Below are positions 36,823 through 44,698 of a stretch of 64,000 bases of DNA, piece after piece (the stretch's first letter is position 1; each line of letters starts with the position of its first letter). Source of the stretch: Ga0077555 sp050250755 (GTDB lineage Bacteria; Pseudomonadota; Alphaproteobacteria; Rhizobiales; Hyphomicrobiaceae); assembly GCA_050250755.1 (NCBI GenBank), contig JBFWOB010000034.1, positions 4,322 through 68,321 on the forward strand, read 5' to 3'. Position numbers and translations under genes: made by a program. The notes under the pieces are model-generated. The model saw only the letters and a list, made by a program, of their open reading frames with translations. It searched no databases and was not told the origin of the DNA.

Positions 36823-37842
36823 ATGCAGAAAACGTATCGCGCCATGTCGATCACCTCGCCGGGACATCTGGAGCTTGTAGATCGTCCGGTTCCAGTGCCC
36901 GGTTCCGACGAAGTGCTGATTGCCATCGAGGCCTGCGGCATGTGTGGGGCTGACCTCAATGATATTGCTCGGGTCGATCCAGGCGGCCACCAGCCGCGCG
37001 TTCCGGGCCACGAAGTTGTCGGACGCATTCTGGCGCTCGGTGAGCGCGTGCCTTCGATCTGGCGGCGCACTCAACGCGTCGGTGTGGGCCGGCTCGGCGG
37101 TCATTGCAACGAATGCAGCGCGTGCCGCCAGGGCAGGTTCAATCTTTGCCGCAACCAGCACTTCGTCGGCTCCACCTGCGATGGCGGATACGCCGAGATG
37201 ATGCTCGCGCGGAGCACGGGGCTCGTTTCGGTTCCGGAGGAACTGAGCTCGGAAGAAGCCGCACCGATTCTTTGTGCCGGCATCGCAACCTTCAATGCGC
37301 TCAAGACGTGTGGCGCCGAGGCCGGTGATCTTGTTGCAATTCTCGGCATTGGCGGCCTCGGCCACATGGCTTTGCAGTACGCGCGAAAGATGGGCTTCAA
37401 GGTCGTCGCGATCGGGCGCGGACAGGATATTGCCCAAGACGCGCTAGCGCTCGGTGCCCATGTCTACGTCGACACGAACGTCGAGAGCGCCGTCGAAAAA
37501 CTCAACGCGATGGGCGGCGCCAAGGCCATCATTGCAACGATCGCCCATGCTGAAACCGTCTCCCCGCTCCTCGGCGGTCTTGCGCCGGAAGGGCGGCTGA
37601 TCATGCTCGGCACGTCGAAGGACCCATTGTCGATCGCATCCGGCCAACTCGTTGCCGGTGAACGCGGCGTGATCGGTTCAATCACCGGTTCACCCTACGA
37701 GAACGAGAAGACACTGGATTTCAGCGTGCTCACAGGCGTGCGCCCGAGCATCGAAACGATGCCGCTCGAGCGCGCCGCCGAGGCCTTGCAGAAGCTGAAG
37801 TCGGGCGACGTCAAGTTTCGATTGGTGCTGACGATGCAATAG
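36823..37842 (+). CDS. Zinc-dependent alcohol dehydrogenase (MDR family)
   Basis: This 339-residue medium-chain dehydrogenase has catalytic-zinc ligands in CGMCGADLND and PGHEVVG. Structural-zinc cysteines appear as CNECSACRQGRFNLC, and the cofactor site is AILGIGGLGHMALQYARKMG. The ATG at 36823 has an AGGAA site 8 bases upstream and lies 10 bases after the MFS stop. Within the operon it could oxidise an alcohol or aldehyde intermediate handled by the last two gene products. Confidence 0.92.
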   Translation: MQKTYRAMSITSPGHLELVDRPVPVPGSDEVLIAIEACGMCGADLNDIARVDPGGHQPRVPGHEVVGRILALGERVPSIWRRTQRVGVGRLGGHCNECSACRQGRFNLCRNQHFVGSTCDGGYAEMMLARSTGLVSVPEELSSEEAAPILCAGIATFNALKTCGAEAGDLVAILGIGGLGHMALQYARKMGFKVVAIGRGQDIAQDALALGAHVYVDTNVESAVEKLNAMGGAKAIIATIAHAETVSPLLGGLAPEGRLIMLGTSKDPLSIASGQLVAGERGVIGSITGSPYENEKTLDFSVLTGVRPSIETMPLERAAEALQKLKSGDVKFRLVLTMQ

Positions 37843-37881
37843 GCGCGCGAGCGCCTGCGCCTCGATTCTTTGGAGAAGCGC

Positions 37882-38205
37882 ATGATTACCGAGATCATCA
37901 CCTTTGCCATCCCGGACGGGATGACGCGGGACGAGGTCATGGCCAACTACCGGCGAAGCGCTCCGACGTGGCGCGCCAATCCCGATCTCATCCGGAAAAA
38001 CTATCTCTTTGATGCCGAAACGCGCCGCGCTGGCGGAGTCTATACGTGGCGGACCATGGAAGCGGCTCGGCGCGCGCGAGGGCCGGAGTGGACGGACCGT
38101 GTCCGCCGCACGTATGGCAGCGAACCGAGCGTGCAATATTTCGAGACGCCGTTGGTGGCCGACAATGCCTTGGGTGAGACGATCGATGAGGCGGCGTCCG
38201 TTTAG
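37882..38205 (+). CDS. Small YdhR/antibiotic-biosynthesis-monooxygenase-like protein
   Basis: This 107-residue protein begins MITEIITFAIPDGMTRDEVM and shows the beta-alpha-beta pattern of dimeric alpha-beta-barrel proteins (YdhR or ABM type). A GGAGAAG site precedes the ATG at 37882. Such proteins are cofactor-free monooxygenases or small-ligand binders, and no active-site residue is obvious. It lies between the alcohol dehydrogenase and the GrdB-like selenoprotein. Confidence 0.7.
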   Translation: MITEIITFAIPDGMTRDEVMANYRRSAPTWRANPDLIRKNYLFDAETRRAGGVYTWRTMEAARRARGPEWTDRVRRTYGSEPSVQYFETPLVADNALGETIDEAASV

Positions 38206-38237
38206 GGGCGCCGGCATGCGCAGGAGGACAAACGCAA

Positions 38238-39092
38238 ATGCAGGACAAAGATTCGAGGCGACCGATCCCCTATATGGAGCGGACGCGAAATTACTATCGC
38301 GCTCTCGGCTACACAAAAGATTATGTCTGGGCAAACCATATGGATGTCCCCTTCACCCAGCCAGTGAAGCCAGTGAGCGAGATGAAGGTTGCGCTGATTG
38401 CGACGGCGGGACCGGGGGATCGCTCGCATCGTGACGAGCGCAACCGCAGGCATGTCTGGAGCGGCTTCGTCGCCAGCCCACCGGCGACATTCGACACAGA
38501 TATGGCCTGGGACAAGGAATCAACCCACACCGACGATCGCGAGACATTCCTTCCCCTCGATGCCGCGCAGCGATTGGTCGCCGACGGAACGTTGGGTGCG
38601 CTTGCCCCGTCATTCCACACCGCACCGACCGACTACAGTCAGCAGAAAACAATGGAGCAGGATGCTCCCGAAGTTTTGCGACGGCTACGAGAGGAACAGG
38701 TCGATGCCGCCGTCTTAACGGCGCTTTGACCAGTCTGTCACCAAACCGTGAGTTTGGTCGCCCGTCATCTCGAAGCGAACGGTATGCCCACCGTCATCAT
38801 CGGCTCCGCCAAGGATATCGTGGAGCATTGCGGTGTGCCCCGCTTCATTTTCAGCGACTTCCCGTTGGGAAATCCCTGCGGACATCCTTGGAATGCCCAC
38901 ATGCAAACTGCGACCGTGCGGTTGGCGCTGTCGCTGCTCAACACCGCCACGGGGCCACGCACCACCGTACGCTCACCTTTTGAATGGAAGGACGATCCAG
39001 GCTGGCGCGAGCGCTACAATCGGGTGAATCCGGAAGACCGCGACAGGCTTCTCGCCCTTGGCGAGGCGCGTCGAAGATCGCGCAAGGCGTGA
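38238..39092 (+). CDS. GrdB-like selenoprotein with in-frame UGA (Sec164); glycine/sarcosine/betaine/proline reductase selenoprotein B family
   Basis: Read through the TGA at 38727-38729, one frame runs 284 residues to the TGA at 39090. Upstream of it: RTRNYYRALGYTKDY, then a WDKESTHTDDRETFLPLDAA segment and AAVLTAL. Directly after: UPVCHQTVSLVARHLEANG, then SAKDIVEHCGVPRFIFSDFP. Both halves belong to one GrdB/PrdB-like protein, and the redox motif sits exactly at the TGA. This gives a Sec164-P-V-Cys167 (UxxC) site, as in GrdB. Cysteine homologues would need only TGT/TGC in place of TGA. An AGGAGGA site precedes the ATG at 38238. A hairpin right after the TGA fits bacterial SECIS rules. The alternative is a nonsense mutation in a Cys-type gene. 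Confidence 0.82.
38730..38758 (+). promoter_or_regulatory. Candidate bacterial SECIS element after the in-frame UGA
   Basis: ACCAAAC (38740-38746) pairs perfectly with GTTTGGT (38752-38758) around the 5-base loop CGTGA. Seventeen bases separate the TGA from the loop, and G is the second loop base. Published bSECIS criteria ask for a 16-37 base distance and a G in the first two loop positions, so both are met. The stem lies inside the coding frame, as expected for bacterial SelB recruitment. Confidence 0.75.
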
Positions 39093-39249
39093 GGCATCTG
39101 CGTCCGACCCGGGTTGCAAAAGGCGCCTGAGAGAAAATCGCACCTGGACAATGCGGTGCAGGCTCTCGGCGCTGACGAGCGCTTGGAGCTTGCTGACCGA
39201 CGCCAATCTGATGGGACGCAAAACGGAGGCGGAGATCCATATAGATATC

Positions 39250-39556
39250 CGCGTTTGGAGTTGCTGCCCGGCCATCGCTTTGACACCGTCGGCTTGCCGC
39301 CGCTCATCGACCGCCCTGTTGCGGCGCGCTGATCGCCGGCCTCGACGTGGGTGGCGCCAAGATCGTCATCTCGCAGCATCCACGTCGGATCAGGCCGCTG
39401 ACGCTCGATACCGAAATCTACAAATGGCGGCATCTCATCGAGAACTTCTTCTGCAAGCTCAAGGAGTTCAAACGCATCGCCATGCGCGCCGACAAAACCG
39501 ATGCCAGCTTCGCAGCAATCATCCATCGCGTCGCGGCTGTCATAAACTCTCGATAA
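39250..39556 (+). pseudogene. IS5-family transposase C-terminal remnant
   Basis: The 39347-39556 frame ends IYKWRHLIENFFCKLKEFKR and RADKTDASFAAIIHRVAAV, a textbook IS5/IS427-type transposase C-terminus with the YREK-like catalytic region. A second frame just upstream (about 39250-39330) reads LLPGHRFDTVGLPPLIDRP, the preceding part of the same domain out of frame. The N-terminal half is gone. It borders the selenoprotein operon on the right. Confidence 0.75.
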
Positions 39557-39569
39557 ATCCCAACAGGCC

Positions 39570-40547
39570 TCAGAACCACAAAGCCTTGTTGACCACGTTA
39601 CGCAGCGGCTCGCCTGCGGCGAAGCGGCGGCAGTTGTCGAGCAGAATGTCGAGACGGCGATCGTCGAGATATGGTCCGAAACCGGCGGTGTGCGGCGTCA
39701 GGATGACGTTCGGCGCGCTCCACAACGCATGGTCGGCCGGCAGCGGCTCGATCTCGTAGACATCGAGCCCGGCGCCTGCGATCTCGCCCGCATGCAGTGC
39801 CGCCACGAGATCGTCGAGGCGGACTGTCATGCCGCGGCCGATATTGATGAGAAACGCCGACGGCTTCATGCGCCGCAGCTTGTCGCGGTTGATCAGCCCC
39901 TCGGTCTCGGGCGTATGCGGGATCGTCATGATGACGAAATCGGCTGTGGGCAGCAGCGCATCGAGGGCCTCCGGCGGATGCAGCTCGGCCATGCCCTCGG
40001 ACGGTTCGGTCCGCCGCCCGTCGACGCCGATCACGCGCATGCCGAAGGCGTGGCACAGGCGCGACGCCTCGGCCCCGATCCCGCCGACGCCGAGGATGAG
40101 AGCGGTCGCCTCAGGAAGATGAACGACGCCCGTATCGAGCGGCCGCGGCCTGTACTCGTGCCGCATCTGTTGCGGGAAATAGTAGTGAAAGCCGCGTGCA
40201 AACGCGAGCACGAGGGCCATGATATGGGCCCCGATGTGATCGTTGAAAATCTCGCGGAAATTCGTGACCGTCACAGGATGCGAGATCAGCTCGGGATAGT
40301 AGTACCCGGCTGGAGGGGCGATCTGCGGCGCCTGCAGCCAGCGCAGTCGGCGCGCGGCTGCGAGAACCTCCGGGAGAATCACGCCGAAGGCCGCATCGGC
40401 GTCGGCGATGTCTCGGATCGCTTCCTCTGTCGTCTCGGGCTGAAGCACGCGAACGCCGACCTCGTCGGCCGCCACGCGGGCCGCCCATTTGCGCCGCACG
40501 GGCGTGTGCGGCGGCAGCATCACAAGCGTGAATGCAGAATTCTTCAT
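39570..40547 (-). CDS. D-2-hydroxyacid dehydrogenase (NAD-dependent)
   Basis: This 325-residue enzyme reduces a 2-oxo acid or oxidises a D-2-hydroxy acid. The nucleotide-binding motif ILGVGGIGAEASRLCHAFGM is near residue 140, with the NIGRG strand, the RG...E catalytic elements and the final PHTAGF histidine. I chose the ATG at 40547 (MKNSAFTLVM), which has a GGGAA site; a longer frame to 40697 would invade the divergent gene. It is divergent from a TauD-family dioxygenase across 149 bases, which suggests a shared pathway. Confidence 0.9.
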   Translation of the reverse strand: MKNSAFTLVMLPPHTPVRRKWAARVAADEVGVRVLQPETTEEAIRDIADADAAFGVILPEVLAAARRLRWLQAPQIAPPAGYYYPELISHPVTVTNFREIFNDHIGAHIMALVLAFARGFHYYFPQQMRHEYRPRPLDTGVVHLPEATALILGVGGIGAEASRLCHAFGMRVIGVDGRRTEPSEGMAELHPPEALDALLPTADFVIMTIPHTPETEGLINRDKLRRMKPSAFLINIGRGMTVRLDDLVAALHAGEIAGAGLDVYEIEPLPADHALWSAPNVILTPHTAGFGPYLDDRRLDILLDNCRRFAAGEPLRNVVNKALWF

Positions 40548-40696
40548 TGATATGTTCCCGGGAAATCGCGGCGGATCGCGATCGACGTTGGGCCCAGTCT
40601 GTCTGCCCCCGTGCTGATTGACAAGCGCAAGCGCCGACTTGATCCTTGCTGATGGGGTCGGTGTCCGCGCTCCAAGGACCGTCGGAGGAAACGTCA

Positions 40697-41575
40697 ATGG
40701 CTACCAATCGCCGTATTCGCGTAAAGCCCATTGCAGGCGCGCTCGGCGCCGAGATTGACGGTGTTGATCTGAGGGACGTCGACGACGAGACGTTCGAGGA
40801 AATCAAGGATGCCTGGCTTGAGCATCAGGTCGTGTTCTTTCGCGACCAGTATATCACGCCCGAGCAGCAGATCACTTTTGCCAGGCGCTTCGGCGACATT
40901 CATCACCACCCCTTCATGAAGGGCATGGAGGAGTATCCGGACATCCTCGAGATCGTGAAAGAGGAAAGCGATACGCGCGCGTTCGGGTCCACCTGGCACA
41001 CCGACCAGATGTTCAACCCCAAGCCTGCAAAGGCGACCATCCTGTACGCCAAGGAAACACCCAGCGCGGGCGGGGATACCATGTTTACCAACCAGTATCT
41101 GGCGTACGACACGCTGTCGGAGCCGATGAAGGAGATGCTCGCCAACGTCAAGACGTGGAACGTCGGCAACCGCAAGAAGCTCAGCGAGAGCGACAGGATG
41201 GGGAGCACCAGCGAGGGACGCTACAAGGGCAACGAGAAGATGGCAGCCAAGGTGCGCGATCCCGGCGACTTGATCACCGAGGCAGCCCATCCTCTCGTGC
41301 GCACCCATCCCGAGACGGGCCGCAAGGCGCTCTATATCGGCAACCACGCGATCGGCCTCCACGGCTTCAACGACAAGGAGGCGCGGCCGATCATTGATTA
41401 CCTGATGCAGCATTCGGTGCAGCCAGAAATGACTTGCCGTTTCCGTTGGGAAGTCGGCTCCATGGCCATCTGGGACAACCGCTGCACCATGCACCGCGCA
41501 CTCAACGACTATCCGGGCAAGCGCCGACGCATGCACCGCATCACAATTGCGGGCGACGCACCCTTCCAGGCGTGA
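40697..41575 (+). CDS. TauD/TfdA-family Fe(II)/2-oxoglutarate dioxygenase
   Basis: This 292-residue dioxygenase has the opening GALGAEIDGVDLRDVDD, metal ligands in GSTWHTDQMFNPKP and the distal histidine in WDNRCTMHRALNDYPG. A GGAGGAAACGTCA leader gives an excellent ribosome-binding site for the ATG at 40697. It carries a lysine/arginine-rich insert (GNRKKLSESDRMGSTSEGR) that the left-hand TauD homologue at 4898-5803 lacks, so the two are different subfamilies. The substrate is unknown; the 2-hydroxyacid dehydrogenase neighbour suggests organic acid catabolism. Confidence 0.9.
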   Translation: MATNRRIRVKPIAGALGAEIDGVDLRDVDDETFEEIKDAWLEHQVVFFRDQYITPEQQITFARRFGDIHHHPFMKGMEEYPDILEIVKEESDTRAFGSTWHTDQMFNPKPAKATILYAKETPSAGGDTMFTNQYLAYDTLSEPMKEMLANVKTWNVGNRKKLSESDRMGSTSEGRYKGNEKMAAKVRDPGDLITEAAHPLVRTHPETGRKALYIGNHAIGLHGFNDKEARPIIDYLMQHSVQPEMTCRFRWEVGSMAIWDNRCTMHRALNDYPGKRRRMHRITIAGDAPFQA

Positions 41576-41600
41576 CCGGCTCGCTGTTGCTGCTCTCGAG

Positions 41601-41675
41601 TCACCGGCTCTGCACGTTGTAGCCCACCTTGCGGATTGCCGGGGCGTTGTCGCGGCGGAAATCGGCGATCGTAGA
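41601..41675 (-). pseudogene. Short transposase remnant (IS1182-like)
   Basis: On the minus strand the bases read TIADFRRDNAPAIRKV and then stop soon after at 41601. This matches the TIADFRKDNGKAI block of IS1182-type transposases. Only about 25 codons survive. It lies in the 371-base gap after the TauD-like gene, on the approach to the metallophore locus. Confidence 0.5.
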
Positions 41676-41732
41676 GCTGCCACACTGTGCCAGTGGCCGC
41701 CGGTGCGCAGGTCGCGACTGGAGGTCGTCAGC

Positions 41733-41753
41733 GTGAAACCGCGCGGGTTTCAC
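41733..41753. terminator. GTGAAACC/GGTTTCAC hairpin downstream of the TauD-like gene
   Basis: A perfect 8-base stem (41733-41740 with 41746-41753) and a GCGCG loop lies 158 bases after the TauD-like stop. There is no T run, so it may be a terminator remnant or an end of the decayed insertion sequence. The surrounding 41576-41946 stretch has no other gene. Confidence 0.3.
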
Positions 41754-41946
41754 CATTGTGCCCCTTCCTCGGTACAGTCCATGCGTCTCAAACTGATTGT
41801 AGCGGTGCGTTGTAGATGTGAGTGATAGTAACGACGTACAACCACTTCTCTTGGGTGCACGACGCCACGCTCTTGGCCGAAATGGACCGTAAAATAAGCG
41901 TTTTTCTATTCTCGGACCGAAGTCATATGGAGAAGGCGATACTCAG

Positions 41947-42186
41947 ATGAACAAGCACCTACATGCCCCCCGTATCGGTATCATCACTCTCAGTGCGAGC
42001 GATCCGACCGCTCGGCATGCGGTCGCGCGTGACATCGACGAGATCAGCCGGGGACCGGGCTTCTTCTATGCTTCCGGGCACGGAGTTGACGTGGATCGAC
42101 TTATCGAGATGACCGCAAAGATGCGCCTGACGCTCCCGGCGCAGGAGAAACACAACATCGCGATCAAGGCCTACAAATCCTTCTAA
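41947..42186 (+). pseudogene. N-terminal fragment of an isopenicillin-N-synthase-like 2OG-Fe(II) oxygenase
   Basis: The 79-residue frame matches only the DIOX_N region of the family: ISRGPGFFYASGHGVDVDRL after a VARDIDEI helix. It then stops at KAYKSF where the double-stranded beta-helix should begin. The HxD...H iron site is absent. The sequence after the stop does not resume similarity, so the gene is truncated. An upstream AT-rich stretch and the IS remnant point to transposition damage. Confidence 0.65.
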
Positions 42187-42434
42187 CGAGGCCGGCCGAA
42201 TGTGCAGACGAGCACTTGCCTGATGACACGTCGTTTATGCAGTTGGCGGCAAAGAACAATGGAATGGAAGCGGCATTGTTGGGCGTACTTATTGCCGGAG
42301 GCGCCCCTTTTCGGCAGCCTAGGCATTTTCGCCCATGATGGAGGCCTTGTTGTTGACCTCTCCGGGCGATCGGTCGGAATTACTATCATTCAACTTGCGC
42401 CCCCGGACCAAGCGCAGCTCGGACGGCGGGGTCG

Positions 42435-43169
42435 TTGCGGTACGCTTCGGGCGTGAGCAACGTGGCCGCGACCATCGCCATCCGCACAATCTCGCTAAAC
42501 GCGATCGGGGGCGAGTGTTGGACTGCGCTACTCGATCTCCTCGATTCCGACGAGCAGCGCCGAGCGCTCTCCTTCGTTTTCGAGCGACATCGCCAACAGT
42601 TTGTTGTCGCACATGCCCTCAAGCGTCTGATGATCAGCGCGGTGACGGGCTCGCCGCCGCGGTCCCTAAGGTTCAAGGCGGTATGTGGAAGCAAGCCCTG
42701 GCTATATCCCACGGGCTGGCCGCACTTCAATCTCTCCCACTGCGAGGGCATGGTTGCGTGCGCGATCTCCTTGGATATCGACGTTGGAATTGACGTCGAG
42801 CCGCTGAACCGGGCAGATGCACTTGCTCTGGCAGACTGGTGTTGCTCGCCGACCGAGCAGCAGTGGTTGACTGAGCTGCCCGCCGCTAATAGGCCACATG
42901 GCTTCATGAAGATGTGGACACTGAAGGAGGCCGTTCTGAAGGCGGCCGGTTGCGGCGTAAGATACTTGCTACGGGACCTGTCGGTGTCAGTCGACCCTCC
43001 TGGGGTCACGATCTCGGACGGTATTCTCGGGAAGCCTGATTGCTGGCATGTCCGGCAGCACTGCGTCGGTCCGAGGCACGTGCTGGCGCTCGCTTGGCGG
43101 GGCCCCGATGCGGGCGTGACCCTGGCGTCCGGCGACGTGCGTTCCTTACTTGACGAGCTTCAAGCCTGA
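42435..43169 (+). CDS. Sfp-type 4'-phosphopantetheinyl transferase
   Basis: This enzyme moves phosphopantetheine from CoA to the serine of carrier domains and is needed to activate the NRPS at the other end of the locus. The 244-residue protein has the core motifs PHFNLSHCEG, GIDVEP (magnesium ligands D120 and E122) and WTLKEAVLKA (E165). The start is uncertain: the TTG at 42435 and the GTG at 42453 are both possible and neither has a strong ribosome-binding site. The 248 bases before it hold no recognisable gene. It is read in the same direction as the regulator and transport genes. Confidence 0.9.
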   Translation: MRYASGVSNVAATIAIRTISLNAIGGECWTALLDLLDSDEQRRALSFVFERHRQQFVVAHALKRLMISAVTGSPPRSLRFKAVCGSKPWLYPTGWPHFNLSHCEGMVACAISLDIDVGIDVEPLNRADALALADWCCSPTEQQWLTELPAANRPHGFMKMWTLKEAVLKAAGCGVRYLLRDLSVSVDPPGVTISDGILGKPDCWHVRQHCVGPRHVLALAWRGPDAGVTLASGDVRSLLDELQA

Positions 43170-43678
43170 ACGGCGATTCTTTCCCTGGACGGCGACCACC
43201 CTCGCAACAAGGAATCTTGGCAGCCATTCGACATGATCGGTAGAGCGCTCTTGAATGCGCATGACGATGTCCAGAGTCCCAGCGCGATACAGTCGCTGCA
43301 CTTCGGATCGTTCGGCGGGTCGATCGTCAAGTTAATCTACGCCACGGCAGCGAGAGCGAGTGGTTGGCCTCAAGCCGTCGCAGCTTCAGAAGTCCGTGTG
43401 CATGTCGATGCGCCCTTCTCGATGGCGGATCAATCCCTGTTGCGCGGTCTGGTTCAACTATCTCTGCGCCGCCTCGCCGGAGTTGCCGTCGAGCAGTCAA
43501 TCTGCTCAGCAGCAGACCAAGAGCGACACGACGACCGCAGATGCTCACTATAATTCATGACTAAATTAGTATAGATTATGCTGCGAGGCGTAAACTCGTT
43601 TCGAGAGTCTTGCTGCGATTATTCTAGCGAACCACCTACGTTCAATCGATCGAGCAGCAAAGACGCGTAGATCATTCG
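43170..43678. other. Intergenic region between PPTase and AraC regulator
   Basis: These 509 bases hold a small frame (43233-43553) with no recognisable domain. An AT-rich patch at about 43545-43585 contrasts with the rest of the locus. The patch is the natural place for the AraC promoter. I see no clear insertion sequence. Confidence 0.35.
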
Positions 43679-44569
43679 ATGGCAGTTCAACTGATGAGCC
43701 ACGATATGACACCAATCGCCGCCAGGCCCTTGCGCCGTATCGACAGTTGGTCCGAGCAGCTCGATTGCCGCTTTACAATTCGCGCCGCCAACATCGAGTA
43801 CGAAACTACTCAGACCTTCACCGGCCCGATCTCGCAAGGTGTACGCGTGGGCGTGATGTCCGCCGGTATCATAAGCGGTCGCATGGAGGGCCCGTTCGCA
43901 ATGGCCGGTCCTTCAATCTACCTGCTCGCCAGCAACGACGAGCGCGAGGGCACTTACACGCTGCCGCCAAACAGTCGCACCGAGTTCGTGGCTGTCGTAA
44001 TGGACCCGGATGAGGCCAAGGATTCGGGCCTGCCGCTCGATCGCTTGATCGGCTCATCACCGAAATACACACGCTTCCTGCAGCGCGATGCCGAGCCGCA
44101 GTTGCAGGCGCTTGCGCTGCAGATCAGCGCGTGCCCGCTGAAGGGACCGATGCGACAGCTCTACCTTGCCGGCAAGTCGCTCGAGCTGACGGCCCTGATC
44201 GCCGGTGCGTTCTGTGACGAAACTTCGGTTGCATGCGCGGCATGCCCGTTCCTGTGCGGGCGAGACCTGAAGCGGATCTACGATGCGCGCGAGATCCTGC
44301 TCGAGGCGATGGACGCCCCCCCATCACTGAAAGAGCTCAGCCGCCAGGTGGGATTGAACGTGAAGAAGCTGACAACCGGCTTTCGCTCCGCCTACGGCAT
44401 GAGCGTTTATGAGATGCTGCAGGAGCACCGGCTCGAGCAGGCCTACGTCCTCCTTACATCCGGCGAGATGAATGTCTCGCAGGTTGCTTATCGCGTTGGC
44501 TATAGCGTTGCGCATTTCTCGACTTTGTTCAGACGCCGGTTCGGCGTATCGCCAAGCGAGTTGCGCTAG
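43679..44569 (+). CDS. PchR/YbtA-like AraC-family regulator of siderophore genes
   Basis: This 296-residue AraC regulator has the C-terminal double helix-turn-helix (PSLKELSRQVGLNVKKLTTG, YEMLQEHRLEQAYVLL, VAYRVGYSVAHFSTLFRRRF) in the PchR style. Its position directly before a TonB-dependent receptor matches PchR and YbtA, which switch on uptake and synthesis when the metal-loaded metallophore is present. A cysteine cluster (C179, C186, C189, C193) precedes the DNA-binding domain. Start alternatives are the ATG at 43679 and the ATG at 43694. Confidence 0.9.
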   Translation: MAVQLMSHDMTPIAARPLRRIDSWSEQLDCRFTIRAANIEYETTQTFTGPISQGVRVGVMSAGIISGRMEGPFAMAGPSIYLLASNDEREGTYTLPPNSRTEFVAVVMDPDEAKDSGLPLDRLIGSSPKYTRFLQRDAEPQLQALALQISACPLKGPMRQLYLAGKSLELTALIAGAFCDETSVACAACPFLCGRDLKRIYDAREILLEAMDAPPSLKELSRQVGLNVKKLTTGFRSAYGMSVYEMLQEHRLEQAYVLLTSGEMNVSQVAYRVGYSVAHFSTLFRRRFGVSPSELR

Positions 44570-44603
44570 CTGTTCCACGTGGGGGTGAGCGGGAAGCCCC
44601 GAT

Positions 44604-44632
44604 CGAAAGGAAAAGTCCCAGAGCCGAAAGCC
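44604..44632 (+). promoter_or_regulatory. CGAAAG direct repeats upstream of the TonB receptor, candidate AraC box
   Basis: CGAAAG occurs at 44604-44609 and 44625-44630, exactly 21 bases apart, 67-95 bases before the receptor start. The second copy continues as CGAAAGCC, which also occurs upstream of the NRPS gene (63696-63703, minus strand) in the same orientation relative to its gene. Two-turn direct repeats are the AraC pattern. The site is inferred. Confidence 0.4.
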
Positions 44633-44698
44633 ACCGTTGTTCCGAATCTCCCCTTCTCGATGAGATGGTTCGCACCATTTCGGGGGGTTCAATAGGAA

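Noticed and set aside
38238..38729. Two-gene reading of the GrdB-like region, with the TGA as a real stop and a new gene from 38748
   Set aside because: The second frame has no ribosome-binding site, is in phase, and continues the same fold from inside the active-site motif; the recoding model explains more.
43233..43553. 106-codon frame between PPTase and AraC
   Set aside because: No recognisable family and no start signal.
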